From Canna indica (Eukaryota; Streptophyta; Magnoliopsida; Zingiberales; Cannaceae): a DNA stretch of 64,000 bases. The translations under genes and the position numbers were made by a program. The stretch is taken from positions 87,810,001-87,874,000 of the forward strand of contig CP136891.1 in NCBI GenBank assembly GCA_034359265.1, in the 5' to 3' direction. This document shows positions 21,123 to 35,600 of this stretch, in pieces. Below the pieces are notes generated by a model. That model saw nothing but the letters and a program-made list of their open reading frames with translations. It did no database searches and had not been told where the DNA came from. The first letter of the stretch is position 1, and each line of letters opens with the position of its first letter.

Positions 21123-24100
21123 TTATACAGGGGATGATGATAGTAAGAATTCAGGCATCGATCTCTGTAGTAATATTCCACAAAATGGACACAGGGGCCG
21201 CAAAGTGTTGGGCACGGAGGGTCCCCTGTCATTGCCGGGGGCCAAAACAGAATTGGGCATGTCGAAGAATGCATACGGCATTATGTTTGCAACCCACCGG
21301 TGGCAACACATGCAAAACCACATTGGAGATTGGATAGAACACAGCTTCATGGAAACGGCACATCGTAATAATTTATGGCTTTCTTTTGAACTGCTGTTAA
21401 GGTTGTTGCCCTCACACCAGGCAACATCTGCGCTTTCAAACGGAACTGGAGCAGAGCAGAAACTGCAGGTCTCTTTATTTATATATTCACAGACGGAGTT
21501 GATCCTGCAAGCAGAGAGTGCCAATGGAATCATAAACAATATCAGAGAAATGTATTATAACTCACAATATTAGAGAAATGTATTATAACTCGGGCTTTGT
21601 AACAAGAAAATGAGTCAAATGACTGGTTTGTTCAAAGATTCTCATTTTGACCCAAAACAAGGATCGTCATTGACACAAGCAACTAAGACAAATTCTTTGC
21701 CTGACATATCCTACGACCATGACGGAAAGAAACTTCATATTCAACCGAAAGTCATAAAGTAATTAGTAATTACAACACCTTAAATAAGATCATGCATACA
21801 GAATTTTCCATTATGAACGAGATATTGGTAAAACGAAACAGAATGAATGGTAAAAAATAGAATCCATAATAAGAGATTGGTAAATCAATACCTGCTTCCA
21901 AGTTCTCTAACTTCAGATCTAAGAACATTTAGCTGATTGCGCACCAGTCCCATATTTAGGAGAATCCAACATTCCATCTGTGCCACTCCAAGTGGGAACC
22001 ATTTTTTTCCAACTGAAAACATATCAGATGGACAGGAAGCATGACTTAGAACGGCCCTAAAAGTAAAAGCCACAATCCTCTGCTGCAATTCTACTTCATT
22101 GTTCACAAGCAAGTTATTCCATACATTAAACTTCCCTTCATTTTTTGGTTCATCCCATGTGAGTTGTTCTCCATTGAGCACACCAGCTTTGGCCTTACTT
22201 AACATTAATCTTCTACAGACGATGTTCAGAAGGTAAATTCTACGAGAACTAATATTAGGCATCATACTCTGAGTGTGAAACAAAATCTTGTCAATAGAAT
22301 CACCAGATAGGAAACTGGAAAACCAACTGGAGATCCATTTCAAGAGTAAATTGTCCACAAATTTTGGATTAGACTTTTTTAAATCTAGCAATGCTGCCAG
22401 GATGTCCCATAGAACAAGTGGCTTTTCTGCATCTTCAAATTTCCGTAGAGATTGTAAAATGTTGGATTCCCAGCATAACAAGTCTCTCTCAGATAATACA
22501 GTAGATGATTCAGTAGTATTTTCCACTGAATTTTCAAATGATTGCCCACCTGTCCAGAAAAACTCAACAACTGCTTTCTGTGTCCTGCATGTTACCGCCG
22601 AGAATTTAGTCTCAAAATGGTAGAGTATCAGATATTATGTGAGAAAGATATTGCCGAACTGCCTAAGTGCTAAGTCTAATATTATATTCCAAGTTCTAGT
22701 ATTCTGGTAAAAGTTTTATCACCTTGCCTGATACATTTGATGCAGAAGATGAGAATCAAAACTGCGGACCTGAAATGGTATAATTCATGTTAGACTTATG
22801 CCTGACTACAACTAAGGATATAAAATGACAAAATATACTAGAAAATAAAGAGAGAATATTTGTTGCAGCACTCATTTGCAGTTATTGCACCAAGGCTCAT
22901 GCACAAATAGATGAAATATGTTTCTTCTCACACCTCAGTAAAAAATATTATACAATATCTCTAGTATAGAAACACTATGATCAATCTCACAAGTCCAAGT
23001 CAGAAAACCACAACAGCATCCTGTATCTATGAAACTAAATTTTTATATACATCAGATGGTCAACAACATTAGCAAAGTGAAGGATTGAATCTCGGTCCTA
23101 GGTTAGGAAATGCAATATAACGTATATAACACTTCTGCTAAATAATTCATAAACAAAGCTTTTCTACGAAATTGTCCATATGTCCAGGAAAAGGTTAATA
23201 TCTAGTAAAATCAAATGGAAGAATATAAAGTGTAGTTAACCTCGAAAAACAGTTTATAAAACCTAGTATAATGTCAGTGTAAACCATAAGAAAGAGAGCT
23301 GGTAAAAATGTCAGTGTGAACCATAAGCAAGAGAGCTGCATTTAGAATGTAAACGCAAATAATTAGCATCATCAAGTTCCAAGAGCAAAGAAGGATTACA
23401 AAAGGATCAAAGAAAAAGATGATATTTTGATAGATTGTGGTCAACAAACCGCAGCAAGCATAAGTCCTCCAGGAGACAGTGCAAGCCCAAAGCACTGATC
23501 AGATACATTTAAAAGCTGCAAGAGCAACATGTACTCCATCAAGAACCCAAAGAGATGTGGCAGAAGAAAATAAGAGGACAAGCCTATAGCATTCCTTCTT
23601 ACATTGGTAGAGTTTTCGAAGCCAGGAAACTTCAAGGGGAAGGTGGATTTATGAAGAAAATCTCCATCCAACACCCAGCTTTTGATAGAATTATCCTGTC
23701 ACCAGAAACAACAGAAAATTGCATGAATACTTTACCTTTCTATGGAATCAACAGAAAAATATTGCGCTCATGAAATGTATTACATAAAGGAATTTCTGAG
23801 GGAGTATATAAGGTGTGATGTGTGGTATAAAAATATATTAACTTTACGTGATTGGAAAATTAGAAAATGTACAGAAAAGAAATATAACTGCAACCATAGA
23901 AATCCCAAGCTAGACAGGTGACAGGGCAGAAGAATCATTAGGTTGAATGGTCTCCATCAGGAAAATTAAATAAAAGGAACTCGGGAAGACAATTTTATAG
24001 GCCAAAAACATTAATAAGTGAAAGGCAAAGGAAGCATATGTAGGTATGTTGGAAATTTCTGGAACAAGTATAATACATGACATACAAAATATATTACTTT

Positions 24101-27100
24101 ATATAACTTAAAAAGTAAGAAAGTGGACAAAAAAAACCTGGCTGCAACTGTACAGACAGCTACCATCAAAAGCCCAGACTAGACCAGTCACCTGTTGGTT
24201 TCAAGAGCATGTCAGATCAGATTGCAGTAGAACAACCGCAAGACTAAGTCCAGTAAATATACCACTTGGTCATGTGCATCATAGAAACCAGCACTTTGTA
24301 TTTTTTTGCATGAGACATGGCATATCCATACTTCAATGGATCCAGAACCCTTCCCAATTGCTAAAACAATTTTTTCTTGAGATTTTCTTGGCACAGCCAA
24401 TGAAATTGTTGAAATTTGGGAAGAGATGGCAATTGTCACCTATTAAGAAAAATGATTAATCTAAAGGCAAAACGAGTTTAAAAGAGATATTTACCTACTT
24501 TTTAGAAAAGCCAGAAAAATAAAAGCTAGCTTCAAATATTGTACCTCATTTAATAAAGAAAATGGAGAATTATTAGCCTCTGAAGAACTGACCAAGTCTT
24601 CAACATTAGCTGACCAGATCTTCACACTAGAGAAATGATGAGTTATCGTTAATTTTATCAGCTTTCTATATGTTAGCTAAGCTTAAATATTAAAGACATC
24701 AAATTGGTGAGAAGTAATAACCAGCACCACTTCTCTTTGGCTACCATCCAAATCAATCAATTAGTAAGCCATATTCGTAGATATATAGCAGGAATAACAA
24801 ATATCTTTCTCTGGAAGATATGAAGCTTTCATTACATATTCAGTTAAACACCACATGGACTAGCATCATGTTAGCATTTTGTTACATCAGGCATAGTTTA
24901 CTGCCACACTGTACTGGTCAGATGGTCTACCAGTATATACTAAAATATGCCAAGCACATCAATAAGTATCAAAATGTTAAACCATTTTAGTGTTATTGGT
25001 GAGTTTGGGTTTACTATAGCACAATAATATGTACATAGGCTCCAACATGAAAGATTGACTATTAAGAATAATACTGATACAAACTAATGAAAAAAACTAC
25101 AAAACAGTCTAGTACACAACAACAGTAGAAATAAATTGTCATTATAAAAACATTAATCACACCTCTCATAAATTTGCAATAAGCTATGAACTGCAAATTT
25201 CCAAGAGAAACTAATTAACAAAATATAAATTATAAAACATCTATGAACTAACATAATGTAGACCTTGACACATATTTTTCCAGATTATCTTACACATACA
25301 TCACTTGGAGAAAGGGTCAAATTGACATGCATAGATAATTTTATGCAAAAAATTCAGAGAATCACAGCAGTCTTAGTTCTTATGTATCAAGACATTTTTA
25401 ACAAAGTTCTCCAATAAAGTTAATTGACAGAAAATGCTAAGAAAAATTCAACTGTGACTTGCAAAGCATAAATTAATAACCTGGCCATATTAAATTGCAC
25501 AACAAATCAGAAAGTAAAATATTCTATAATAAGGTTTGTTATATGAATATCAAAAATAACAAATCAAGAAAGTAGCAAATGGATCCAATATCATCTGCAT
25601 GTGAACATGAGTTGAAATTCAAAAAGATCAAACATCTCGTTTGTAACAAAGACTCCAAATTCAATCAAATTATCTGAACTTCTATCTGAAACCACATAGT
25701 GGATAACTAATTAGGCAAAACAAGTATAATAAGCATACAACTAGCAATAGAAAACAGAAACAGAAGAGCAATGATCATGTATGACTAGTATGGTAAAACC
25801 ACCTTCCATCTGAACTCCCAGTGGCCATGATCAACTGGGACACCGATGAATCTAAGGAAAACATTTCCCAACTGATTGCAGTAATCCAAGAGTTATGAGC
25901 CTGGAGAAATCCAATGAGGGTTGGATCAACAGAAGCACTGCCATGCTCAATAGTGTAGCCTTCTGGTTCGCATAGTATCCAGAGAGAGATATTACCGGCC
26001 TTTCCCCCTACAGCAAGTATAGCACATCTGTTGGACAAGCTAGGCTGGATTTGGCATGTCTGCAATACTGGTGACAAAGCTACAATGATGGATGATAACA
26101 ATGCACTACGAGAAGCATACTGCTCCGGCGTAATCATAGGGAGACAATTTTGCATGTCTTCTGGAAGCATGACATCATATGCTGGTGAAATTTGTACGCT
26201 CATCGCAACATTCTTGGATCCAACATCAATAACCTGAAATTAGATGTTACTGATTAAATTCAATATTTGTGGGTGGTAATACAAGATTTTTGCCACTACA
26301 CAGCAGTGGCTACTTAGTCCCTTTAAAAATTAACTACAAAAGTATGATATGGATAAACACCTCGTTTGAAGAAACTTGAATGTTGCTGGAGCAAGGAAAA
26401 ATAATAAGTTCTTTACTAGGGGCAGCAGATTTATTATTAGCTGTGGATGCTGCAAGGCTGTCAATCTTATTGTGTTGTGCCTGAACATAAGGGCCATCTC
26501 CATTTGAACCATGAACTGGTTCCTCTCCTAGTGATTTTCTATATTTGGCCCTCTCTATTCTGCAAAACATTCATCTTTTCAATGTTTACAATAAATTCAA
26601 AACCAGATGCACCAGAAAAATATAAAAATGGATCTTTTAAGGAATCAACATCTGAAGTAGGACATAAATTGTGGCAAGACATTTTTTTTAAAAAAAATGT
26701 AACAAAAGTTTGTCAAGAGGCGGAGATTTGGAAATAAAAAGGTTAAGTAGTTGAAGTGACAGATTAAGTATATCCATAAAGAAAAAATAACAAAAAACAC
26801 AACATCCAACAAACAATTAATTTAAGGGAATATTACAATTTCTAAGGTCCAAAATATAAATAACAGATAAAATAGGATAAAAAGAAGGATGTTCTGAAAT
26901 AGTTCCACCTATTAGAGGTAAAATGAGTAGCAAAAAATCATTGCAGCTAGTGCAGTCAAGCCTTATGTCATCATGCTCAGCCGCTCAGGTTGCAATCTTT
27001 TGGTTGTCAACCAAATTATCTTACATGATACTACTATCTTTTGCTAAGCCATTGACTTATAACAATCGCTGAAGCTACATCCATGTCAGATTCTTGTCCC

Positions 27101-29785
27101 TGTTCCCAATCACTTCCAGTGATAACAAGCTGTAAAGTCTTAACTAAAATCAATACACACCATGCTCAAAAAGATCTAAGTAACTTTTTAGTTTGTTAGC
27201 TGTGTAAAGGAAACCCCTTGCCTTTTCAAGGCTTCCTAATGCATTTTTACACATTTATAAGCCAGGATTGCTGATGAACTGTGGCACCAATGAAAAAAAG
27301 GAAAAAACAGAAGTGAGAAGTAATAAGTACCGAGTAAGAACTATATAAAGTTTTCACATAAACAGAATAACATGTCCAAAATAAAAATGACAATATTGGG
27401 ATAACTGTCAGCGACCAGTACCACAAAAGAAACCAACTGAAGCACAAGTGACAACTGACCACTACCTCAAAAGAAAAGAGAAAAGGAAATCTAGAAAGAA
27501 AACATGAAGGAGAGGGATTACCTTCTGCTTACCCCATTCCTTTTGGATCTAGGATTCTTGTTGGAACTACAATCTCCAAATCCAGTAACATGCCTTTTGC
27601 CTAATTTGACGCTTGTACTTGTTTCTCCCTGATTAAAGTATAATAATGAGTGATAGGCTGATAGCAAGAAGCATCAAACGTGGCCTAAGAAAAATAAGAA
27701 GTAACATAAGATATCGCACAACAAAGTCTAATTATGTATGCAAGGAACTCACTTGAGAACACGATGTTGTAGGCAAATCCTGTTCCCTGAAATTTGTTCT
27801 TCTAATGTAATCACATAGCAAGTCAGATATATCAACAGCCTAAAAAAAGAGCACAACAAAGCATACACTAAATACATAAGCAAAGTTCATTTAAAGTATT
27901 AGGCAATGTAAGAGTAACCCGTTGAAGATATGTGGTAGATACTAGATAGTAAGTAACTTGGAGAACAAACTAAATGGTCTACTTATCAAACTTATAAATT
28001 CGAGTACAAAAAGCTGGCAACATCGAAATGCAAAGAATGTGAACAGATAGTTTATTAGTTTTTACAACTATTTCATGATTCCAAAAGATCCTTTTATGTT
28101 CTCTGACAGAAAGATAGTCAATGAAAGAAATTGCTTATAAAGATCACAAGATGACGTAGTGTTTAAATGACCTTTTAATAAAAGAAACCTGCCCTCAAAC
28201 TAATAGTACATAATTAGACTAAACAACATTAACAAATTTGTTTCGTTCCAATGACAGCCCAAATATAACATAAAGTTGTTGTGAGGCAGTCTTAAACAAT
28301 ATTTAAGCAATGCATACAGTTACTTACTTCAACCCATTCAGCTTGAAATTCAGAAAGCGGTGGTCGATACAGCTTCACGTGGCCATCAGTAGTGCAAACA
28401 GCCAACAGGCATCTGCAAATAATTCAAGTATAACTAATAACATGTCTCCAGAACACCAAGGAACAAGATAAACAACTATGTATGGATACAAATCATTTAT
28501 TCTGCGACATAGTAAATTGGAAGAAGAAGTTGCAGAATAAAGATATTTGAGAAACTCAAATTTTTTTTAAAAAAAGGTTAAAGCAACATCCTACCCAGAA
28601 TTAGAAGCAAACCCTGGTTGAGACCATGAGATGGATCGAGCACATGGACGGGTGTCACGTGATAAGCAAGTTGGCATCAGACAGGGAGTCATTAGGTCTG
28701 AAAATATTTTGAAAGGTTCATAAATCATGAGACTGTCACATAAAATGGAAATATAATAATAGCAAAGCATCACTATATTATGGCATCATTAATTATAAAT
28801 TACAATATAATACATATTAATGACAGATGTGAATCTGTTGAAGTTTTTGTTTGAGGGTGTGAAAGGTTGGACTGTACTGGTTCATGTCAAGTTGGCATAC
28901 ATGTACAACACAAAGAATGCCAGCCCAACCCATTTTGTAAGTTTCAAAAGACAAGAGCAAAGAATGTGGCCAACTGACTATTCCACTTGTTTCTCGGGAA
29001 AAGGACACCAGGAATAAGTGATGGATTACTTCATTCCATAATTTTCACAAACTTCTCAAGTGGTTATAATTGTGCAGAACAATGTATTGTGTAGGTTTAG
29101 AAACGTGAAGACAAATTTGTCAAACCCAGGTCAAACAAAGCTAAAAGCACACAAATGATAGATTAGTTGGCCATGTGCAGCGCAAGTAACATTTAGAGTT
29201 GCCTTTTCCAGTCAGTAGAAGTCAATTATGCATGCACCTGAAATAATAAACTATGCGAGATTAAAAAAGGAAAATGAAGGATGTTCATAGTTTCTTATAT
29301 TTTATGCATAAAGCAGAACTAAAATTATCTATAATACTCCTATATAAAGATAATGCACTAAATTTATGCTACAACAGAGCCATGTTTCATAAATCACGAA
29401 GAGCTCAAAGAAAAAAGTTCCTGCATAAGATCATAACTGAGAATAGCAATTATTGAAGAAATTTTACCTTCTTTTCTGACAACACCAATTGGAAAAGGCT
29501 TGCTATGTTGAAGAGTAATCATTCCTCTAGGACCAACAACCGAAGCAGGATTCTAAAAGTCATATGAATGGATAAATATGTACCGATGTCGATCTCTCCA
29601 GTACATGTAGTATCAAAAAAAAAGAAGCTAAGCTCAAAATTACAATTTATGATATATGCTACACTTACTAATATTGTGATGATGTGGCCAGAAGCAACAG
29701 CCACCAAGTTTTCACTTGACCACGCGATGGAGTTCGGATATGATGGAGAAGCAATGAGAGGCACGGCGTGCCAATGTGAAGCCAT
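21123..29785 (-). CDS. TFIIIC 90-kDa (delta) subunit-like: WD40 plus TFIIIC zinc finger
   Basis: Subunit of the Pol III assembly factor TFIIIC, which binds tRNA-gene promoters in the nucleus. Exons: 29785-29669, 29552-29468, 28697-28595, 28412-28328, 27839-27753, 27628-27533, 26552-26361, 26233-25803, 24626-24545, 24439-24263, 24191-24138, 23695-23603, 23515-23450, 22769-22723, 22584-21892, 21504-21123. The joined frame is open for 929 aa. The N-terminal half carries WD40-like strands (SIAWSSENLVAVASG, LLAVCTTDGHVKLYRP, NSWITAISWEMF, MATGSSDGSVKIWS, VTGLVWAFDGSCLYSC). The last exon carries Cys-x2-Cys pairs (CSFCSAPVPF, CMCCHRW, CPFCG), matching the C-terminal TFIIIC zinc finger. It resembles Arabidopsis At3g49400. 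Exon 7 keeps frame only if its acceptor is the AG 7 bp inside the stronger TTTGCAG; that junction is uncertain. Confidence 0.85.
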
Positions 29786-30180
29786 TGCTAATACCTGAGA
29801 ACAGGAAAAAGCAAACACCGCCGTCTCCAATTTCTAACGAAGCCGCTAATCCAGACCACGGCGTGATAAGAAGAAATATGAAACCTCCAGTGTTAGAGAA
29901 GGGTTTCTCGCTACACCTTGTCCTGCGCTCCGCGCGCCCTATCCCCTCTTTGGTTCTGGGTGGCGCCTTGACCACAGTGGCGCCGAGCAGTGAAAACCTA
30001 GTCGGAACGGTGGATTGGCGAAGAATACTGGGTGACAGGGGAAAGATGAATAGGGTTTCTCATTTAAATCCGATTTGAAGTTTGGAAGTTTGGGTATTCG
30101 TTGATTTGGTTGAGAAGTTGAGATTTTAATGGCCGGTAAATATATTTGGGGGAAAATTGAATCTATCAAATTGAGCTGCT
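29786..30180 (-). promoter_or_regulatory. 5' UTR and promoter of the TFIIIC gene
   Basis: GC-richer DNA upstream of the ATG at 29785 that falls off toward 30180, as expected for a leader and core promoter. A plus-strand frame at 29776-30078 overlaps it but has no recognised domain. Confidence 0.35.
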
Positions 30181-31146
30181 TCGATTGATTTGATTGAGTC
30201 CAGGGCTATTCATGAATCGGGTTGAGTCGAGTTTAGAAGAAAAATCAACCTAACCCTGACTGGACTTGGCAATGTTTGGCCCAATAGCTTGACCCGGCCC
30301 AGCACTATAAATTAGGATCGAGTTGATTCTTATTGTGCCCGAGCCGTTATCGAATCGGCCTGATAAGGCTCGAAAAGATATCGAGGTGGGCCGGGCTAGG
30401 CGGTTTAGGCTCGGCTCGACCCGATAGCCAGATAAGAAATTTATTAATTGTCGAAACTATCGGGCTATCAAGTCGATTCGAGCCCGATAGCTCGATTCGA
30501 ACTAACTTGGTAGCCCGACATAGGCTCAAATTGGCCTGATAGTCCCGGTTCCAATGGCCCAATTTGGGCTCAATAGCACGCTTTTGATTTTTCATTATCT
30601 AGCTAACGGATGGGTTGACTTGTTTACTATTCGTGTCTTGCCAAGGCCCGAGAGGTCTCGAGCCCAAACTCTAATCGGGTCGAGTCGAATTGGGGTCAGA
30701 CACAATTTTTGCTCGGGCCTGCCCGACTGACTCGATACCTTCATCTCGACACGAATTGCTACCCCTAAACTCGACCAAGTGCAATCGGGTCGGGTCGAAC
30801 AGAGTTCAAAACTTTTCACCTATTGAAATCGGCCTAATTCGAGTAGGTTCATGTAGTTGGATTTATCCGTTTAGGTAAAGATGAGTTTTTTCTTTAAAAA
30901 AAAATTAAAAATAAATATTTTGTTAATATGATATTAAAAAAAAGAATTTGATTTTATAATAAATGTGGGAGAATTTTATATGAATTTTTTAAATTAGGTG
31001 TACATCAAATATAATATCAATTTTATATATTCTTCTAATCCATGTAATAAACAAACAATGGATATTACTCAATTATTTATCATATCACCTTTTTTCCTAT
31101 GAAACAAACATGCTCTAATAGATTAATTTTTATCTCGTATAGAGGA
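30181..31146. repeat. Degenerate repeat DNA rich in TCGGGC/GCCCGA words
   Basis: 30204-30770 is built from short self-complementary words (CGGGCT, AGCCCGA, TCGAGTCG), like the interiors of the hAT-type MITEs elsewhere in the window. It begins near CAGGGCTATTCATG and ends near GCTACCCCTA, which could be degenerate ends. The flanking octamers do not match. From 30880 to 31146 the DNA is AT-rich and featureless. Confidence 0.4.
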
Positions 31147-31378
31147 TAATTTTTAGGGTAAATTAATGAATATATCACGATTTTTATCAAAATTCCCAAT
31201 GACACGTCATCGATGCCACGTCAGCTTTTTAACGGGACAGTTAACCCAATTCTGACGGTGTGATATAATTGAAACGAATTAGAAGTTGATGTCTGCATTT
31301 GAAATAAATGAAAAGTCGTTATAGATTTAAGAATTTCGGTAAAAATCGTAAAATATTCATTAATTTACCTAATTTTTA
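31147..31378. mobile_element. Mutator-type MITE with perfect 9-bp target duplication
   Basis: Element 31156-31369 (214 bp) has terminal inverted repeats of about 40 bp: GGGTAAATTAATGAATAT at the left and GGTAAATTAATGAATATT as the reverse complement of the right end. The nonamer TAATTTTTA occurs exactly at 31147-31155 and 31370-31378. A 9-bp duplication is diagnostic of the Mutator superfamily. Non-coding. Confidence 0.88.
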
Positions 31379-32277
31379 ACTATGTGATATTGGGAATACG
31401 TTTAAAATATTGTATATTTTTAATTATTTTATTTTATTCTTAATAGATTGAGACAATTAGTAATTTGATGATTGGTTTCTTGGTATATTGTCAAATGTTA
31501 CTGGTTTCATAGATAATTGTATTGTCTTTTGCGCATTTAGCATCTATATAGGTGGTTTAGACCGACCCTCTGGGTCCGATCGAACTGGCCCGGAAGCGAC
31601 CCAACTCATGAATGGGAGCTAGGTCTTGACCCGAGGGCTCTACGTATCCGATTATACACGGATATTAATATCATATATTCATCATTAGAGATTCGAATAT
31701 AATGACCCCGTATTCAAAGGGATGGCAGATGACCCATTCAAATTAAGCATATCCCTATAAGATCCCAAGAGCAATCCTCGTCGACTACACATACCCGCTC
31801 TACAAAATAGACACGACACACACAAGTATACTCTTTGTTCCCTTGTACTTGAGGCCAAATTGGAGGGCGAGGAGACTTGTAAAACCACCGACGTCATATA
31901 AGAACAATAGGTCTTATATAACAATGACATAAAGCTTTTTTTAAAAAAGAAAAATAATCTATAGTCCCCTCTAACCTGTTGATTAACTTCAACAACCAGC
32001 TCACATCTTAACCTTAAATCTTACAAGGAATCATACATAGCAGTCCATGAGTTTTCTTGCATGATCTGACTCACTTTTCCCTTTCTGTAGCTCATTTGCA
32101 GATGCTTCTTTTTTCTTTAGTGAATAATAAACCGCGTAGAGAACTTTGCTATAAGGCACATTGATCATATGCAACTTTGGCGGACTAAGGAACACAAACC
32201 CACCTTATTTAGCTGGAGGAAAACAAAATCTTGAACTAGAACATACTAGAGAGAGACCAATCAAGAATGCTCAAGAT
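31379..32277. other. Intergenic DNA with a possible LTR relic
   Basis: About 31550-31925 contains stretches that look like decayed gypsy LTR sequence (ACTTGAGGCC, TTGGAGGGCGAGG, CCACCGACG). I could not find TG..CA ends, a primer-binding site or a partner copy. No gene is supported. Confidence 0.35.
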
Positions 32278-32282
32278 GTTTG

Positions 32283-32682
32283 TGTTGCGATTTTAAGACA
32301 GATCAAGAGGCAATCAATTGAGAGTAAAACAAAATCCTCTCATTTTATGTAAATGAGCATAAGCTCTGAAAACATGAATAATAAAATGTCTCTGCTGCAA
32401 TTGCAGCTTAACAATCTAGAAAATGCAAAAATCGGTCCAAAAACTAAATTGAAGAGCTAGCTTACTTACAACATCGAACCGACTTATATACCTAATTCAA
32501 AAGGAAACAAAATTACCTCAATGCCCTTTATTTAACCAACTTACCAGCTGCATGACTTATTACAATTCTACCATCTTCTTCCTTACCTTTTCGATGGATT
32601 GAAGCTGAGGTTGCTTGAGTCATTTACAACTTAAATACCGACTTCCTTCAAACTCTCTGATCGATTTCACCATTCTGCAACA
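32283..32682 (-). repeat. 3' LTR of the copia element
   Basis: Plus-strand reading starts TGTTGCGATTTTAAGACAG and ends CATTCTGCAACA. The adjacent 32683-32692 gives the purine-rich GAGAGGGGTG on the minus strand, a plausible polypurine tract, which fixes the element's orientation. Confidence 0.92.
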
Positions 32683-32692
32683 CACCCCTCTC

Positions 32693-35600
32693 AAACTGAA
32701 GATGGCAAAAAGAGATTTTGCAATCCCAGTTTGTCCATGAGAAAGTAATGTCTCTCGGCAATCCTTTGGTAAAAATATTGGCCTCTTGTAACTTGCTTGG
32801 GATGTATTTGGGCACCAGGAAACCATTCTGAAATTTCTCCCTTACACAATAGCAATCCGTTTCCAAGTGCTTCGTGCGTTCATGGAATACAGGATTCTCG
32901 GTAATGTGTATGGAGCTTAAGTTATCACAAAATAGATCTATGGGATGATTGATCTGGAAACCCAACTCAGTGATTATCTTGGTCAGCCAAACAAGCTCAG
33001 CTGCAGTACTCGACATGGACCTCAACTCACTTTCTGCTGATGACCTGTTTACAGTGCATTGTTTTTTACATCTCCAAGGTATTAAAGCATGTCCCGGCTT
33101 CATACAGTACCCAGTTGCAGACCTTCACGATAGAGGGCAGTTAGCCCAATCAGCATCACAGAAACCTGTGATTTTCATGTCTGAATTCGATGGGAAAAAG
33201 AGACCCAGTCATAGAGTTGCCTTCAGATATTTGACCACCCTTACAGCAGCTTTATAATGAACCAGCATGGGGCTTTGTACATGTTGACTTAAACTGTGTA
33301 CATCATATGATGTGTCGGGTCTTGTCACTGTTATGTATAAGAGCTTTCCTACCAATTTTTGAAAGGAGGTTTCATCCACTGGTGTGTTCTCTTTTGCGAC
33401 ATCACTGAACTTGTGTGTCTTTGAATTCTCTTTAACTGGAGTTAACTGAGGTTTACCCAACTCCAAATTCATCTATCTCAACAAATCTATTGTGTATTTC
33501 CTCTGCCCGAGATGAATACCTTTTGCATCTCTGTGAATTTCCAACCCTAAGAAGTATTGCATTTCCCCCAGATCTTTTATTTTGTATGTGTCATTCAAAA
33601 ACTTTTTTGTTTTCTAAATATCTCTTTCATTTGTACCAGTGAGTACTAGATCATCAATATAGACTAGTATCACCAAAATTTTCCCTTCTCTCCTTCTCAC
33701 ATACATATATGGGTCACTGTTGCATTGATCAAATCCTAGAGATTTTATGCAAGATGACAGTTTGGTGTACCACTGTCTACCTGCTTGCCTTAGCCCATAG
33801 ATAGCATTTTTTAGCTTACACACCTTGCCATCCTCACAAATCACCATACCTTGGGGGTTTGCTCATGTATACTGTTTCATGAAGATCACCATGCAAGTAT
33901 CCATTGTTGATGTCTAGCTGGTATAATCTCCAATCATTTGCAGCTGCAATTGACATTAACACTCTAACAGTAGTGAATCTTGACACCGGGGCAAAAGTAT
34001 CTTCAAAGTCCACTCCTTCTACTTGGGTGTATCCCTTAGCTACCAACCTTGATTTATATCTTTTCACACTTCCATCAGGTTTTTGTTTTGTCTTATAAAC
34101 TCACTTACAACCAATTAGATTCTTCCCTGGAGGAAGATCACACAACAGCCAAGTATCGTTCTCCTAAAGTGCTTGCAACTCCATTTGCATTGACTGCACC
34201 CACACGTGATTTTGGACAGCAACTTCATAGGTAGTTGGGTCATTCAGGTTATCTATTTTGGTTAGCAAAGCCATATGTTGTGGACTGATATGGTTGTAGG
34301 AGAGATACTTGGAAATTTAATATAGGTGGGATGTATGACATGATGTTTGTATGGTCTTTTATTCTTTGAGATTGGTTCTTTGCTCAGGACATTGCATTGA
34401 CAGTCCATCAGTTTCACTGGTGGTCTCACCATCCTTTTTTCTTTTCTTTTGGCAATAGGTAAGGAACTTGACCGAGAAGGAATTTGAGTGCTGACATGCT
34501 CATCTGAAGCATTTTGAGTGTCTATTTCAGGAATAGCAGTAGGTATGATTTCTAGGACAATTTCAGAAGGGGAATGGTTCATAGAATGTGAAGGTGAGTT
34601 ATTCAAAGAATGCAAAGGTGAATGGCTCAAATGTGAACTAATTGAGTTCTCATCACAAGGTGTGTTGCACTCAGTTTGTGGGATGAGTAAAAATTGCTCA
34701 TTGTCTTCATTATCATTTTCTCCAACATGTATAGGTATTATGGTTTCACTGCTAGTGGAGTTTTTGGATGAAAAAGGAAATATGTTTTCAACGAAGACAA
34801 CATCTCTTGATACAAAGAATTTTCGTGTCAAGATATTGTAAACTTCGTAACCTTTTTGTGCATATGGGTATCCCACAAAGATACACTATTCTGCCCTTGG
34901 CTCAAATTTACCTCTACCTGGTTGATGGATGCTTGTGTAACATAGGCACCCAAACACTCTTAGGTGATTCAAAGCTAGGGTTTGGTTGTAGAGCAACTCA
35001 AAAGGACTTTTGTTATCCAATAATGGACTTGGCAACATGTTGATAAGGTAAGTTGCAGTTAACACACACTTTCCCCAAAATTTTAGAGGAACATTTGACT
35101 GAAACTTTAAACTTCTAGCCACTTGAAGTAGGTGCCTATGTTTTCTCTCTACAACTGCATTTTGCTGAGGAGTATATGGGCATGAGCTTTGGTGTAAAAT
35201 ACCTCTCTCTAGGAAAAAACTCTTTAATGTAGCATTGAAGAACTCTTCCCCATTTTCAGTCCTAAAGCATTTGACTGTGGTATTGAATTGGTTTTGCACA
35301 AGGTTAACAAAGCTAACTAATAAACTCAGCACTTGACTCTTTGATGACATAAGAAATGCCCAACAGCTTCTGGAGTAGTCATCTACTATGGTTAAGAAAA
35401 ATGAACATCCACCATGGGTTTTGACCTTGAAAGGTCCCCAAATATCACAATGCATTAACTGAAAATGATAAGTAGATGAAATTTTGCTTGATTGAAAAGA
35501 CAATCTACATTATTTTGCAATGGGACAAACATTGCAATGCATTTTAGAAAGACATTTAACATCCGGAATTGAATTAGACAGAAGCAACATTCTAGGTTGA

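Noticed and set aside
30204..30770. A further hAT-type MITE
   Set aside because: The interior words fit, but the ends pair poorly and the flanking octamers do not match, so it was listed only as degenerate repeat DNA.
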